NCBI RefSeq assembly: GCF_020382885.2
Contig: NC_058504.1
Location: 18,611,019-18,675,018, forward strand
Length of the DNA: 64,000 nt
Reading direction: 5' to 3'
Source of the DNA: Scatophagus argus
Taxonomy: Eukaryota; Chordata; Actinopteri; Scatophagidae
Each line of letters begins with the position of its first letter. Within the stretch, counting starts at the first letter, position 1. Under the pieces are notes generated by a model. That model saw only the letters and a program-made list of their open reading frames with translations. It was not told the origin of the DNA and ran no database searches. Shown here in pieces: positions 27,693 through 42,600 of the stretch. The position numbers were made by a program, and so were the translations under genes.

Positions 27693-30600
27693 AAGGATAT
27701 ACACACATATTTTTACATTTCAGTTATTTTTTTCCATTTACATTCCTGTATAAGGAAATACTTCTCATTTTTATAATTTTAGGTTGAGGCTACTGTGCTT
27801 AAGTTTTGATCACATTTAAATCTCCCTGTCTGAGTTACAATTTGTAGAGTGAATTTGAGTCAGACCACACTGGTTTTTACAACTTTTACCAAATTCTCAC
27901 ATTATGATAAGGAAATGACCTAGTTAAATCTGATTTAGGTTCAAAGTGATAAAACCTTCCCAAAACACTCAACACCAAAAAGGAGGTACTGTTACTTCCT
28001 AATGCTAATGCTGTTTATATTGTGTGGTAAACATATTTGATAAGGGTTCTTTGCTCTTGATTGAATTAAATTACTTGTATCTTTGTTTTTCATTTGACCG
28101 TTTGATCAAACCTCAGTAGTTCTAACATAAAGGCTCCCTGAGGTTGTGGCCTGTTGCCAGTGTTTGTGCTACACTATGGGTCAGACTAACTCCTGCCTCG
28201 TGTCTCATCTGGATCTTCTGTCTGTAACAGCTTTGGCCTCGGTATGCAAACCTGCTGCTTCCACCAGCAAAGCAGCCTCAAATTCTACAGTTAGTCATCT
28301 GAAAAGAAGCGCTTCTGCACGATTTGTTCGTGTAACGTCAAGTGGACCTGGTAAAGGTTTTCTCTTTTCACTGTTTTCAACACGGCTTGTAAATTGTACC
28401 GATTCAGTTCATTAGGTCAAGGGTATGGGCTTGATGTTAGAATTGGTTTGGTCTGTTATTGTGCTTCTGTTGTTGTCATCATTTAGCTACATTAATGGTA
28501 CAGAGATGTACTCTTCTTTAAATCATGTTTAGTTACCTTGATAGGGATATGATACAACATGGTCCTCTGCTGCCTTATTTTTGATTTGATATTCAAGTGT
28601 AACATCTGTTTATAAGAAAATTAACTGAAAATACTTTGATTTTATGCGTGAAGCTACTAATGGACTAGTATTTAAAAAAAACTAAATTAAATCTGCTCAG
28701 TGCTGGAAGGAACTCCTTGCACTTTGCCATTGGTTTTAGCTTCATAAACAGCACATTTGCAGAGCAAATGTCGATGGCCACTTTTTTTGTACGCTTTTGT
28801 ACTAGTTAACACTTCCTGTAAACAAATTCATCACATTATAGCTGTAGTGTGTGCTCTGTTTTATTGGCCTCTGTTGTTCTTTGCTGCACACACACAGTGC
28901 TTGATGCATATTTTTGGGCTCTTCATGTGATTTCCTGCCTTTTACAGTGTTGTTACCATCCTGTCAAAGTTACAGTTAGGCAGAAATTGCATGGAAAACG
29001 CGTTTTGTTACACAGTTGTATAAAACTCAGTTTGTCAGAGTCTCGAATTAAGTGTTTTACGGTCGTAGCTGAGGACACATTTTCACAGAGAGCTGTGTCA
29101 GCCAAGCTGTTTACATCTCGGCGCATCAGACAAAACATTGCCATGAGAAGTCTGTCATCTGTTGCTATTCCACTGCTGGGTGCGTAAGGGTAGATAAAAT
29201 TCCTATTGGCTGTGGTTGTGCTCTTCGTACCTCCCACTCCTCTCTCCCCCACCCCCTCTGCATCCTGGTTCTGCTACAGCACCGCCATCATCCAGCTCTG
29301 AGATGCTGCTTTGCTCTGCTGTGAGAGATTGATGTGTTTGGTGAATAGCCAAAGCTCAGCTTTACCAAGAGGATTAAGAGATTTTTACTTTTTTTTTTCC
29401 CCCCGTCCTTATCACATCTATCAGGCTGTGCCACAAACCACTGGCTAGCCTTTAACTCTCTCTGCATTTTATGCCTTCACAGCTGGGAATTAAATTTTAA
29501 GTCGGGAGACCTGCCATGCTGAACTTGGTGCGTTCACTTTTTTCAAGGCTTTCACAGTGGTGTTTCTCTTACTACTGTTTTTTATTGATTTATTTGGTTT
29601 TGTGCCTGTCAGTGCTGCTGTCACCTGAGGCCTGACACACTGAGGCACACTATGGCATGTGGTTCATAGATCGTATCAAGCTTCTGCATTTGGACACTGT
29701 TTGTTTTTAAAGAAATAGTTGGCTGAAAACTGTGTCTGCCCTGCTTCGTTTTTGAGAAATGTTATGGTCTCCAAAGCTCTCCCTGTCAAACATCCACGTG
29801 CGTCTGACAGCCAAGGGTTTACTTCGAAACATTCAGCTGCTGTCAGGATGCAGGAAGAGCACTGTGGTTTTCCAAGCAGGTCAGTCAGTGTTATTTCAGT
29901 GTTTTTAATATTACTACTCACAGTGTTTTTTTTTGGTTCTCTGTGCTGTCGAACTTAAGGCAAAACCTGTCAATGTTTGCTTCACACACAGACCTGTGCA
30001 CTTAGCTGTTTCTGAAATCTATTTTTAGTACGGCTATTTACTACTCGTCAAAACAGGAGGTTCAACTTTCATTTACCTACCTTGGTCATGAAAATGTGTG
30101 ACGGCGGGCAGAAGTATTTTAGTTTGTGAGCCTGAAATTGAGGAAAGAAAATTAATTCAACTCCTTTTAAAGTCATATAAATATTTCAGAATGGATGATT
30201 TTCATTATTTTTGAGGCTCTGTTTTATGACTGTCTCTGACACTCGGTACTGCTGTTTCACCCTGAGATGTACCACGGTTATTTTGGTTCTTGAGCTCTAG
30301 ATTGAACCAGGGGAACTTTGTTGTGATTGCTGAACAGGACTGTGGGAGCAGAGTAGCTTCCTGTATTTCCCACATTTAAAAGCATTCCTTTCATGTTTTT
30401 GAGAGGTTATGACCAAATATGGTAACTTTGTTTGACAGTCACAAAGTTTTTCATTGCTCAAAAAGATAATTTATTTATTCTTTTACTTTTTTATCATTAT
30501 TATTATTATTACACAGTAAAACATTTATTTTAGAACTATATGATTTCAAAAGTCATTTCGTTTCAGCATGGTGTCTGAAACACTTTTGTGCACAATTTGT

Positions 30601-33600
30601 TTTTGTTCTTTTTTCCATTTTAGACAAGTGTCCAATTAATGAACTGAGAGTTATTGTCTACTGTTGTGTCAACCAAGCATTATAACAAGTGCCTGATTGT
30701 GAGGGGTCTCCTCACCCATCATGCTTTGTGCTATGGTGTGATATCTCTTCCAACAGAAGAGCACTAAGGAGTCACTAAATCCATCAGTATTTGGTGATGA
30801 GAGTACAAACTGACTGGTACAAAATTATTCTTTGAGCCTGGGAGGATGTATGGCATAAAGTGAGCAACATCAGACAACAATCAGACTGAAAAAACCTCTG
30901 AATTATTGCCCACATTTTATATTTTCTTAGAGGTATGGAATGTGGCCACATCTTTAGACTGTTATGAATTATTTAAAAGGGTGACTGTATGAATTTTTTA
31001 AATTCAGCAGAATGCTGTTGCATAATGTCCTCTCCTGACCTTGGAAAAAAGCATTGGATGGTAGCTTTTTTTATGTTGTCAGGAGGACAAACAAAAAGCA
31101 ACAGCAGTAACTATATTTTATATCTTTGTTTAAAAGAATACGTTTATGAAAATATATGATTCCATACTGTTAAATTACAAAAGGTGAAGAGATTGACATG
31201 CGACTTAGGAGCAAATTCTTAATGTTTCCTAACACTTTGGTTAAAGCATTGCTTTACTCAGGTTGTTCTGCTCTGTAGAAGCAGAACAACCCCCAGTATT
31301 TTATGGACTTCATTTTAATCTGCATGCAGATGGGTTTGTGGTACTTTTTGTCTTGAGGTGGTTTCGCTCTTTGCTTTTTGCACAACCAGCAGAGGGCATC
31401 CTAATTTAAAAAAAAAACCCTTTCCAAGTGCAACACAATCAAAATGAGTGAAAGCCGAGCAGCACAGCTGAACTGTTTTATCTGTCAGATTATGCTCTAC
31501 AAGTGTACTGAATATGATGCAAAACTATAGGATGCACCGAGGACATTGAGATGGTATCTGGGTTTCTGGTGTTGATCTGCATCCTCCTTGACAGTTGATT
31601 TCAGTTCCCTGCAGGTTCAGTGTAATATTAATATTTTGTTTGTTTTAAAGGCTGTGCCTGTCTTCTATGTTGAATTGTTTACTTTAGCTCTGGAACACAG
31701 AGAGGCCTCTGAAAGGCCTCTGTGAGGTCTCTGAGAAACTAGTGTTGAGGTGAACACATCCAGATACGCTGCTGTGTCAACTCAAGTCAGTCTGTAGCAT
31801 AGATATAGTATATGATTCGGATGATTTGGATCTGACTTTTTTTATTATTCTGTTCTTGCATACTTTTCATGTTACTGCCTCAACTCAACTCCACAGTTTG
31901 GCATTTGAGTCTTTTCCCTCCATGTCCATTAAAACAATGTTTTCTCTTTTGGCCTGGCTACCCTTGATTGTTGGTCTCTCTCTCTCTCTCCTGTTTTTTT
32001 TTTTTTTATTTTTTTTTTTTTTTGCTTAGTAATCTTAATTGGCTCTAATGGTATTGAGTATACCCACAGGTCATTGGTGGCACAATATATTCCACCTGGT
32101 GGTAGTGATATGTCTCAGGCTATCCTCACAGCCATGTTACATAACATTCACTGCAGTCCCCTCATTTACAAGCTTGGCTTTCACAGAAACCGTTTTTACA
32201 CAGGTGTCGGATATCATGTCCCTCCATTCTGATATCAGTGTTGTAGCAAAGGAAGACTGACGATAGCTGTTGTATGGGGGTGATGTACTTGTAAAGCTGA
32301 TGTAAATCAGAACTACAATAGCATAGCCTTGCTATAACAAGGTGTCCCTTGTGACCAATGTCTGCAGAGCACTAGATTGAAGATGGATATGGAAAATTAA
32401 CTGCATTTAGAAGATCCATTTTTAGGTATGGGCCGTCAGAGGATCAGCTCTGGCAATCATCAGACTGTCTGATCGGACAAAACAGTTCTGGACTACAGAA
32501 ATACTCAAGGTTTTGATACTGGAGCTGCCTGCATCAGCATACAGTGTGGGTGGGATTGCTGTCAGACCAGCTGCAGTGGCTATGGAGGGTGGAATGATGA
32601 TGCTCAACGTTGTCACAACACTCAACACGTGTTCTTTCACAGTGGACAAGAACAAACCCAAGACCAGCTCCCACCAGCAGCCCGCTCAGCAGCAAGCATC
32701 CCAACCAAGCCAGAGTAATGGACCCCCGGATGTGGTACCAGCAAGTGTTGCTGAGGGTGGGAGAAAGGATCGGAGCATCCAGCAGCTCAGAGAACTCCTT
32801 GCAGCTAGTAACTGTAGATTTGAAGCAGTCTCCATCGTATTGCAGCAAATCTTGGCCGAGGTAGGAAAATTCTATTTGTGAAGTTAATTTTTTAAACTGT
32901 TGTATTTGAACCACACAAAATATTAAAAATTATTTTTCATGGAAGGAAAAAGTTTTTTGTTTGCAGCATTTCTGCAAGTTTGCAGTATTTCTGCATTTTG
33001 CAACCCCACAGACTTTCAAATATTGATAGAAAAATATTTTACGAAGACTGCATTTTGTAACAATAATGCGTTTCAGTAATCATGACACATCTGAAGAACA
33101 CTAGCCTAGCTCAGTTTGTTGTTCGTGTTAAATTGATAATAACTTTTTTTGACATGCAGATGAAAAACAGACATACACAAAGTCTGAATTTATCTTGTGG
33201 TTGATCACCTTCTATTGTAACTACATGTGTTGCAACATGAAATCCTGTGTGTCAATACAAGGCAAACCAAATGTCATTTCTATTTACAGCTACAGCATGA
33301 GGAGTTATTGTAATAGTGTGAGGGTCAGCGCACATAGACACACTTGGAAGTTGTCCAACACAAAACAGACCTGTTGCCATTCACTGAACAACTGAAGGAA
33401 TCCCACATCTAAGAGAAATTCTGCCCCCTTTAAAGAAAGAATTGTAATTGCACAAGTCTTGTAGCTGTACCTTGATTGATAAGTTATTGAGGAAGGCAAG
33501 CATGACCGTGAGAGCCTTTTTAAAATATTTGTTTTGGATCTGTTTTAATAGCGGGGCCATGTGATTGGCTTCCAGGAACTGGATGCCCCACGGGATTATT

Positions 33601-36600
33601 CTTCCCACTGTGCAGTACAAACCAGCTTATCCTGTCAGGATACCCTCCACTCGACCCTAACCATCATACTCCCTCGTTTAGTTTTATGATGTTTGCCTGG
33701 ACTATTTTAAGTATATTAAGTATATAAAACTAAATCACCCTGATATAGTTAGTAAAGATTTATATCTGTGTGTTTTAGTACATACAATTTAAGAAGCTAT
33801 TTTGGTCCCTCTGGTTAACTTTAGATGTGTCCTTGTCAAATATTTTCACACCATATGTGTTGATTGAATGAAACAGCTGGAATGTACCATCTATATATAA
33901 ACTGATTCAAGACATAAGATGATATTTAGCACCTCCCATGAAATTAAAAAAAATGTCTAGCTTACAGTGCCTGTTGCGTGGACTGTTGTCAGATATGAGC
34001 AACACTCACATAGTTAAGGCAATAATTGTAGAAAGACATAAGAGTAAGTGAATCCATATATAGCATCCGTAAATTTTAAGTCTCCTGTTATTATCAATAT
34101 TTGGTTATTGGGTTGTCGTTTTTTTTTTTTTGCTTTCTTGCTTTATGTTTGCAAATAGATTTTATGTCTATCAGATGAGGGCTGATTCAGTCTGGGCAGA
34201 CATCGGGTCTGCCAGGATTTTTCTTTCGAGGCTGTTGGGAGTGTGCCTTCATTCCCTTGCTGTGGCCCCTCTAAACCTTATGACACTATTGTGGTACCTT
34301 TAATACATCAGCACAGGCCAAATGCACTAAGTGCACACTTATGAGGCTGAGGTTTTATAAGACTTCCCTATTGTACAACATTTTGACATTTGAAGACAGT
34401 CTAGTCTTCAAAAACAACTTGGTCACCCTAACATTTAAGATACAGAAGAAACTTATGGAGTGTACGTTTGTAAGGGCACGGAGAGAAAAGATGAACAGAG
34501 TTGCCTTGCAACATTAGCTGGCTGATACATGTTATAAATAGTACTTGACTTGCTTGTCATGTTGCTGCGGTGGTAACTTCTTCTGGTTGGTGTATAGTAA
34601 CTCCTCCGAGCTGGTCGATGCACCTGTGCAGAGGGGTGGCCTATGGTGTAAATCTTAATCGGTATCAGGTGGTCCTGGTGAAATTTGTTCCTGCTAAGTG
34701 AAAGGAAGTGATGGGTGACTCTGTGATTGTTTTCCCAATTCTTTTGACAAGATTTTGTATGGGAGCAGTGTGCCACTGTATGTACTAAGTGCCGTAGAGA
34801 AAGGGAAAGAGGGCTTACTTCACTATTAAAATTCTTCAAGTAATGAAGTATGAAATTCCTTCAATTTGACATTGTCATTGTGAGGAGATTGTACACAGGG
34901 GGAAAACATGAAACATGTGGCCAGGAAACAAGAGGATGTTTGTTGACGAGCAAACTGTTTCAGAATCTTAAACCACTGCTTCTCTCAGTTGTAATACAGA
35001 AAGTCACAAATCATTTATTTCCTTTGGCCTAGACTACAGCTACTCCCTTTACTCCTGCCTTACTTCAGAGTCTAACAACAGACAAATCCCATGTGGCTCT
35101 GGATACTTAAAGTTGTGACAGAGATCATCCATCCATCCATCCATTTTCTATACCGCTTATCCGTCAGGGTCACGGGGGAGCTGGAGCCTATCCCAGCTGA
35201 CTACGGGCGAGAGGCGGGGTTCACCCTGGACTGGATGCCAGTCAATCGCAGGGCCAACACACAAAGACAAACAACCACACACTCTCACACCTAGGGGCAA
35301 TTAGGGGCAGTTTCCATGAGCTTCAATGACTATTTGTCCTTATTAACTTCTGCTGCCCATCTGAACAAAAAGGTGAACTATAGATACAGTATATGGACAA
35401 AGGTATTGGGGCACCTGGCCATTACAGCAACAGGGACTTGAATTACATTGTATTCTGAATACATAGTCAGCTTTACAGCTCTAACAGCTTCCACTCTTCT
35501 GTCCATTCATGCAGTAGAGCATTTGTGAGGTCAGACACTGATGTTGGACAAAAGGGCCTGGCTCACAATCTCTGTTCCAGTTCATCCCAAAGGTGTTGGA
35601 TGGGGTTGTGATCAGGACTCTGTGTGGGCCGATCAAGTTCTTCAACACCAAACTCACCCAACCATGTCTTTATAGAGCTTTGCTTTGTGCACTGGGACAC
35701 AGTCAGGCTGGAATGGAAAAGAGCCTTCCCCAAACTGTTGCCACAAAGTTGGAAGCATAGCATTGTCCAAAATGTGTTGCTATGCTGAAGCATTAAGATT
35801 TCCCTTCACTGGAAGTAAGGAGCGGAACCCCTGACAAACACCCCATGAGTGTTTAAATACTTTTGTCTATATAGTGTATGCTGATTATCCTTTCAAGTGG
35901 TTAAATTTATTTTGACTTCCTGTTTAGGAGTCATCTTAGGAATATGTTTGCCTCTTAACTTGAATCCACGTTTCCATAATTTGCACATTCACTTATCTTT
36001 TTTAGAACAGTGTGGAGAGTATTTACCAATAGATAAAACAAAGCTGGGGAAAATGTGTTTAAGTGCATCAGATGATGGCCGATGTAATGTTACGGCACAG
36101 CATGTGATCTCCAGTCACTGATGTTTGACTCATATCCCTCTGTTTGGGTGGCAGGGTTGTGAAACTGATTATATAAACAAATACTAAGAACACAACATGT
36201 TCCTCTCTAGTAGCAGCTGTCTCAGCCTCACTGAGTCAGCAGCATGTCCTGCTTCTGTTTACCCCCAGCTAATGCCTACAGTATATCAAACAAGTTAACT
36301 CATATTTTAACTTGAACCACTGCTTCACAAAATAACAGTTTTGTCTATCAGGTGTTTGTGTATGTGGTCTTGACTGGAATCCAGTGGCCACTTATCAGAC
36401 CAGGAATAGGAAGTGTGAGAATGTCCCAGCCTTTTACTTGATATGGTTATGAACAACAGCCAAACACCAAGCAGGGACTGAGTGTTGTTTCTTATCATCA
36501 CGTTTGGATGGAGTGTGTAAGTGCTGGACCTAGTTTAACATACCTTCTCTCAAAGAAAATATTCTGTGACACGAGTTTCATTTCAGTGCAGGAATGCAAG

Positions 36601-39600
36601 CGCATTCCCAAATAACCAGAAAAATATTTACAGTCTTGCTGTATTTCACTTGCTGTCTGATAATCACAGTATTTCCAGGAAATTGTAACTTGACCCGAAG
36701 CAATTAGTCATTGATCTTACTGTGCCATCAAGTGTTATTCTACACCTGACATGGTATCATAGTGATATACACCGGGGACATGTCTACATTTGAGTTATAT
36801 GAGCTTTACCAACTGAGGAACAAGATATAAAGTTAAAATGACAAAAACATGCACAGAGAAACAGAGGACTGTTACTACATAAAGTATTTTACAAAATCCA
36901 CCAATGGAAGTTTTATGTAAGTAAATGTTTTTGAGTATAGGGCTGTATAGTAGCAGTTATTCTGCTCAATGCAACTGATGGAAGATTAATCCCAAGTGAT
37001 TTGGACGTAAGTTTTTAGTGTACATATGCATTTCAGTTGTCAGACTGTACTGCCTACAGCAAAACCAACATGCTTTCATAAAGGGAAACCTGAATCAAAA
37101 ATAATGTCACCTGTGTGTGCCTACAATGAAATAAAGTCACCAAAAACAGAAAGCCATGACTGTGTGTAAGGAACTGAAACAGGTAAAGTAGGGTCAAAAG
37201 GAATGCCTGGGATTGGTCAGTTTACCTGTATATGTGGAGCAGTTAGTTCCTCAGTGACGATTACTGATTAAGGTGTGCTTTTTCTAGTGCAGTCTGTGGA
37301 ATACACAATTCTGTACGTTGACTGTAAAGACCTGTGCTCACCCAGAAGCTGGAAATGTGATCTGTCTCTGTATTATATCGTCCTGTAATGGAGATATTGT
37401 ACCCACGAAGCCTGTAGCCGCACAGCATATTGTAAGGTAATGGTGCAGAAGGGTGAGGGGATGATTTAATGTTTGGATGAGAGGTGGGGGATGGTGGTAA
37501 TTAAGGCCTCTCCGTGTATCCCCTGGGAAGGTCACTACACAGCCAAGTCCTGCTCCATCAGCCTGATGTCAGACAGCTCTGTACAATTTATCTGTTTGCT
37601 TCACTCCAGCTGCCTTTAGTGCTGTCTTAAAGTGACCTCGCCTCCCTGATGAGGAGGCTGTTCTTATTCACACTGCAGCCAGCCCCTTTTGTTTGTGTCT
37701 TTAGGTGTAATACGGTAATACACTCTGCAGTCACTACACAGCCAGTGGGGCGGCTTTTTCAGTCCTGCCTCACATGCAGTCAGAGCAGTCTGGGAGGAGG
37801 TGCGTGGAGGTGGTGCGTCCACCTGGACCACTGTCCTGGAGTACTGGGTCTCCTTAGCTTGGGGGGGTGGGGGGTGGAGTGGATTCCTGCACCCAACCCT
37901 CAGGCTGAGGCTGGATCATGGGCTGTTCTGGCAGCAGAGTGTGCCTTAGTGCTCCCTGTGCTGCAGAGAGGGTAACTGGCTTCTACGTTGTTCTGCTCTG
38001 CAGTGAGGAATAGAATGCAGATATAGCATATGTCAGGATAGGACAGACTGTGTTTTGTAAACTGCTTAGTGATGTTTGTCCTGTCTTATTTGATCATTTT
38101 GTCTTGATAATTATTCTGGCTGTGTGGTGTATTAAGTGTGTCAGGTTGTTTATGTGAATCAGTAAGTAATCATAGTGACAGAGAGAGAGAAAAACAGTTT
38201 TTGAATCAACCATGCGTCAGTTAGAAGTCTGGAGGTGCACTGCAGCTACAGCTCAGCACCTTCTCCATTGGAAAACACTGTCAGGAAGGGTGGCTTTAGG
38301 CTGACAGAAGGCAGGTGCCAAAACTGAACAAATGAGTTGAAAGTCGGGTTTTCGTTCCCATTTCCCTATCCCTACAAATGTCTTTTTTCATTTTTGTTGG
38401 CTCCTTTGTCATTAATGTATTTACATTTGGCAGTTAAACACAATGTGCTGGAAGGAAAATTATACATATCAGGGTGTAGCCCTGACAGAAACTTCATTCT
38501 TAACAGTGAATTCATAATGCTGGCATTGCTCATTCGTGATGTAGTGACTCAAGCTGATTGCTGTGTCAAATCCAATACTCAAAAAAACAAAAGCACTGAC
38601 CTCTTCAAGAACATGTGCATGACTGTTTACATTGTGTTTCTCTGCAGCGTGATGAAGCAACAAGGCAGTGCAGGGATCTCTCCCAGGAGCTGGTCAACCT
38701 TCGAGGAGAACTGGGTAAGTTAGGTCACCTTGGTCACACACCATCTTAAGTTTTTATCATGCAAAGTACACACTCCTGGTACAGGCTGTGCTTGAAGTGC
38801 CCTTCTCTGGTCTTTTTGCCATGTTGACTCCTCAGTTCACATGACAAGTTGGAAAACAACACTATCGATTGTAGGGGTATAGATGATGACAATAATCATT
38901 CATCATGAGTATTTTCTTGTTTACTTTCACTGTTACTATGATCTAGTGCTGTTAGTGATATCAGTCATTGGTGCTTTAATTTTAAAGTGTGTAGTATGTG
39001 TTGAGCATTATATAGTACTAGAACTGTGCAAGTTGTTGTTCATAAAAAAAAAAAAAGTGTCTTATTTTGTTTGCCTGGAACTTTTTTTTGTTTTTGCCAT
39101 CGTGTCAAAAGAGGTATCAATAATAATATGAGTATAGCATCCAAGTTTAATATTCTGGTATCCGTTCATCTTTCTGTGATCATAATAAAATAGTTATATG
39201 GATTAAAGTGGTTTGTTGTATGGCTGGTTAACTTGGCGGAACTGGTGTGTCAGAACTGTTTCATGAATTAAATTTTACCATTTCTATATGCAGGAAGGGT
39301 CTCACTCTTATTTGCTTTTTCTTTAATTAACGTGGGGAGGGATGTGTGTGTGCTGTGTAGAATAGTGTCAGCCAATTCCCAAAGGAGTGGCAGGCTGACC
39401 TCTGACCCCAGACGAGAGGGGCCCCCAGTGGTGGAATGCTGCACCACTTGAGGCCTTGTGACAGTTTACAGTCAGTGAAACAAGGTTTAATGTCCGGTGT
39501 AAGTGCTGTCACGCACAGCGACCTTGGACCTAGGAGCACATACACGCTCACACAGCAGCATTCATCTGTCTTACTAAAGGCAGCAGTAGTCTTGTGGCTC

Positions 39601-42600
39601 CACCCCTCCCTCACAGCCTCGGGACTTCCACATGACTGCTCTTATATGCTGAGCTCTTTTATGTCTGCGCTTTTACACATTCTTCACATCATCGACACTG
39701 GGAGACCCATACTGACCTTAGATGGACCTTTTTGTGTTATGTGTTATAGAAGATGTTTTGAAATCCAAAGGCATTCTTATGAGTGTGCTTTTAGGTTATT
39801 TAGTTTGATCTCCCTCCTCAAATAGCAATAAATTACTATCATGGGTTGCAGCCAAAGTTGTGATCCAACCACACCCCCTTTGTACTCAATCCCCACACAC
39901 AAAGTTACATCTAAGAGTGATCTGCTCGTTTCAGCATCTGCATCATCTGACACTCTCGTACCTCATCATCCTGCAGACTGAGGGCCAAAATGCACCTACC
40001 TGTAGATTAACTGGGCCCTCATCTTCTGCACTGGCCAAAAGGTGTTTTTTGTGGGATGGACTGAGACTAGAAAGGCTCATAAGACCAGATGTCTGTTACA
40101 CATGGCTGTGGAATGCTTGGCTCCGTTTGTTGAGCTATACATGCCAAAGCCTGATAGATAGTCCCTATGCTGGCTTGGACTCTATTCTTGGATCTGCTGC
40201 CATTATTCCCTTCTTGGTAAGGTGAATCTTCACGGCCATGCACTGCAGTGTTCCTTCATACTGTAGCTGTGCAAAAAACATAGACTCTGGGACTTTATTT
40301 AGACCCAGACCAGCAATGCAGCAATAGTAATACATGATAAGATAAGAAGGTCACTATATCTTTGTTGTAGGGTAGGACATAAAATTGTAGGATTACTTTT
40401 AATAGAGAACAGTACAAGTACCTTTTTATTGTGGTTTGTGAGAGCAGTGAATGTGGAAATGTACCTGCCATGCATAGCAAACATCTGGATTCTGTATAAT
40501 TTCACACCCACTACTGAAGTTATACATGGTGTCAAGTTCTAAATAGTTTATTGTCGTGCTTTGTTTTCGAGGCCAGAAAATCTCCTGTTTAACATAACAG
40601 CAGACGTTCTCGTTCTGCCTAGTTGTCTGTCTTACTGCACACCATCAGTGACTTCACCAGGAGGTGAAGTCAGCTGGCAACAACAGTGCTTGTGCACAAG
40701 CACTTAAAGTGTAGACAGTGTCTGGAGTTGGTCACTGTCACCCACTCCAGAGCAGATACAGACACTTGGCAATGGAAACAGTTGCAAAAATGTGCCACAG
40801 ATTGCCCAAACTTAAAAATGGCAGATTAGCAACTGTGTTAAGAAGGAGACACAAGATTGATTTAAGAAATCTGTTACTTATGTCACCAATTTCAAAATAT
40901 CATGAAATAACTTGGTACCATGTCTTCATCGGGCTATAAATGACTGCAGCATAGTTGGCACATGCAGTCAAGCGCAGAGTAACCTCCCCTTGAATGTCAG
41001 TTTTTCCATTCCTTTTTGGAGCACGTTGAGTGTCACATTTACATCATAAGGGAGTACTTTGCTAAACAGAGCTTCCTCAGTGGACATACCGCATTTATTA
41101 CACAAGCAGTTAGAATTTTTCCACTGCCCTATTTTAATGAATGTCACTGTCACATATGTGTAGCTGCACACATCATGCACATGTCCCGTCACAGTTTTCC
41201 CGAGATAAAACAGTAGCTTTCTGTTTTTACTTCCAGTGTGCTCCGTCCATTCTTCTGAACGTCTGGAGAAGGAGAGGGATGAGCTGCGTGTTGCCCTGGA
41301 GGACACCCTGCAGAAAGTGCAGAAGCAGCACCAGAAGGACCTGGCTGAGCTGGAAGAAAGACTGCAGGCCTTTTACCAGGCTGAGTGGGATAAGGTCCAC
41401 CTCTCCTACCAGGAGGAGGCTGACAAGTGCAAGACGCTCATGCAACAGCAGGTTTGTCCCTACTTTATTTATGTTGGAAGATTTACTTTTGCCTTCGAGT
41501 AACCTACTGTGTTTTCATTTGTAGGCTCTTCTATTATTAAATTATTTGAATGGAAAACTGTTCTCTGTAAAGGCTCAGACACCAATGGAGGGTGGGCTTT
41601 TCTGTCAACACTGTCTCATTGTAATACTTGATGCAATACATTTTTAACTCGTCAGTGTTCTTTTCTCTCTTTTTAAAGATAGGAGATCTTAAAGCCGACC
41701 ACGAAGCCACGAAGGTGGAACTTGAGCAGCGCCATGCAGAACAGCTGCGGTGTGATAAACAGCAGTATGAAATGTCACTGGAAGGTGCGTGGACAGTATC
41801 GTACCTGATTATTGAAACCACAGCCATTTTCTGTAGCTGTCATCTGAAACTCACTCAAGATGAGAAAGTGTCAGGTGGATTTTTACTTGTATGTATTTCT
41901 TGTATGTTTTTTTTTGTTTCTTCTGAAATATTTCTGATGCCATAATTATTGTAAACTCTTTAGAGCTCTGCAAAATTCACACTCAGGAGCTGCAGTCTTT
42001 GGACAAATCTTTGAAAGATGCAGAAGCCGCTCTGTCTGTAAGTTTGAATTTTTATTTCAACTTTTATCAAAGAAATTCACACAGACAATAGCATGCTGTG
42101 ACATGAGGACTTGTGAGCTGATGAAGCAGTGTTAACTTTGCTGTGCCGTGTACATCCACAGGGACAGATAGAAGCTCTGACTGTGGAAAACAAAGCCCTA
42201 GCTGAGAAGTTAACTGCAGAGGAGAACAGGAGGAAGCAGCTGGCCGACAAGAGTCAGGTACTCTTATCTGTGTGCTTATTATAGCAGAACCCTGCAACAT
42301 CTCATGACTTCAGTGTTGCTTGCCTGTCAGCACAAAGTGTGGAAAACCATGATTACCAGAATGATAAAATAACATCAGGACAAGAAAACAATTTTCATTT
42401 TCAAGACCTCGTCTTTCAGAATTGTTGGTCAGATAAAGCAACCATCTGACAGACTGTACTGACTGAACCTGTCTGAATGGAATTGGAGTTCAACCCCATG
42501 TTGGCTACAAAATTACCCTCCCTTTGCTGGACAATGTAGATTTTAATTTTCCCAGAGTGCTGTTGTACTCAGAGGCTGCCACTTCTCATCAGTGTTAAGT

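Larger units (their letters stand above)
32861..38647 (+). other. Largest mtus1 intron, carrying transposon copies
   Basis: A 5.8-kb intron between exons 5 and 6. Apart from the SINE and Tc1 fragments at 35.1-35.9 kb it contains a G-rich patch (about 37.86-37.88 kb) inside an open frame of about 100 codons that matches no family I know. No further mtus1 exon was recognised. Confidence 0.5.

Noticed and set aside
29764-29879. ATG-initiated frame ending at AAGCAG/GTCAGT, considered as a short-isoform first exon of mtus1.
   Set aside because: It leaves in phase 2, while exon 5 needs phase 1, so splicing would break the frame.
37649-37975. Open frame of 108 codons in a locally GC-rich part of the largest mtus1 intron, considered as an alternative mtus1 first exon.
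   Set aside because: The nearby GTAACT donor gives the wrong phase for exon 6 and the peptide resembles no MTUS1 isoform.
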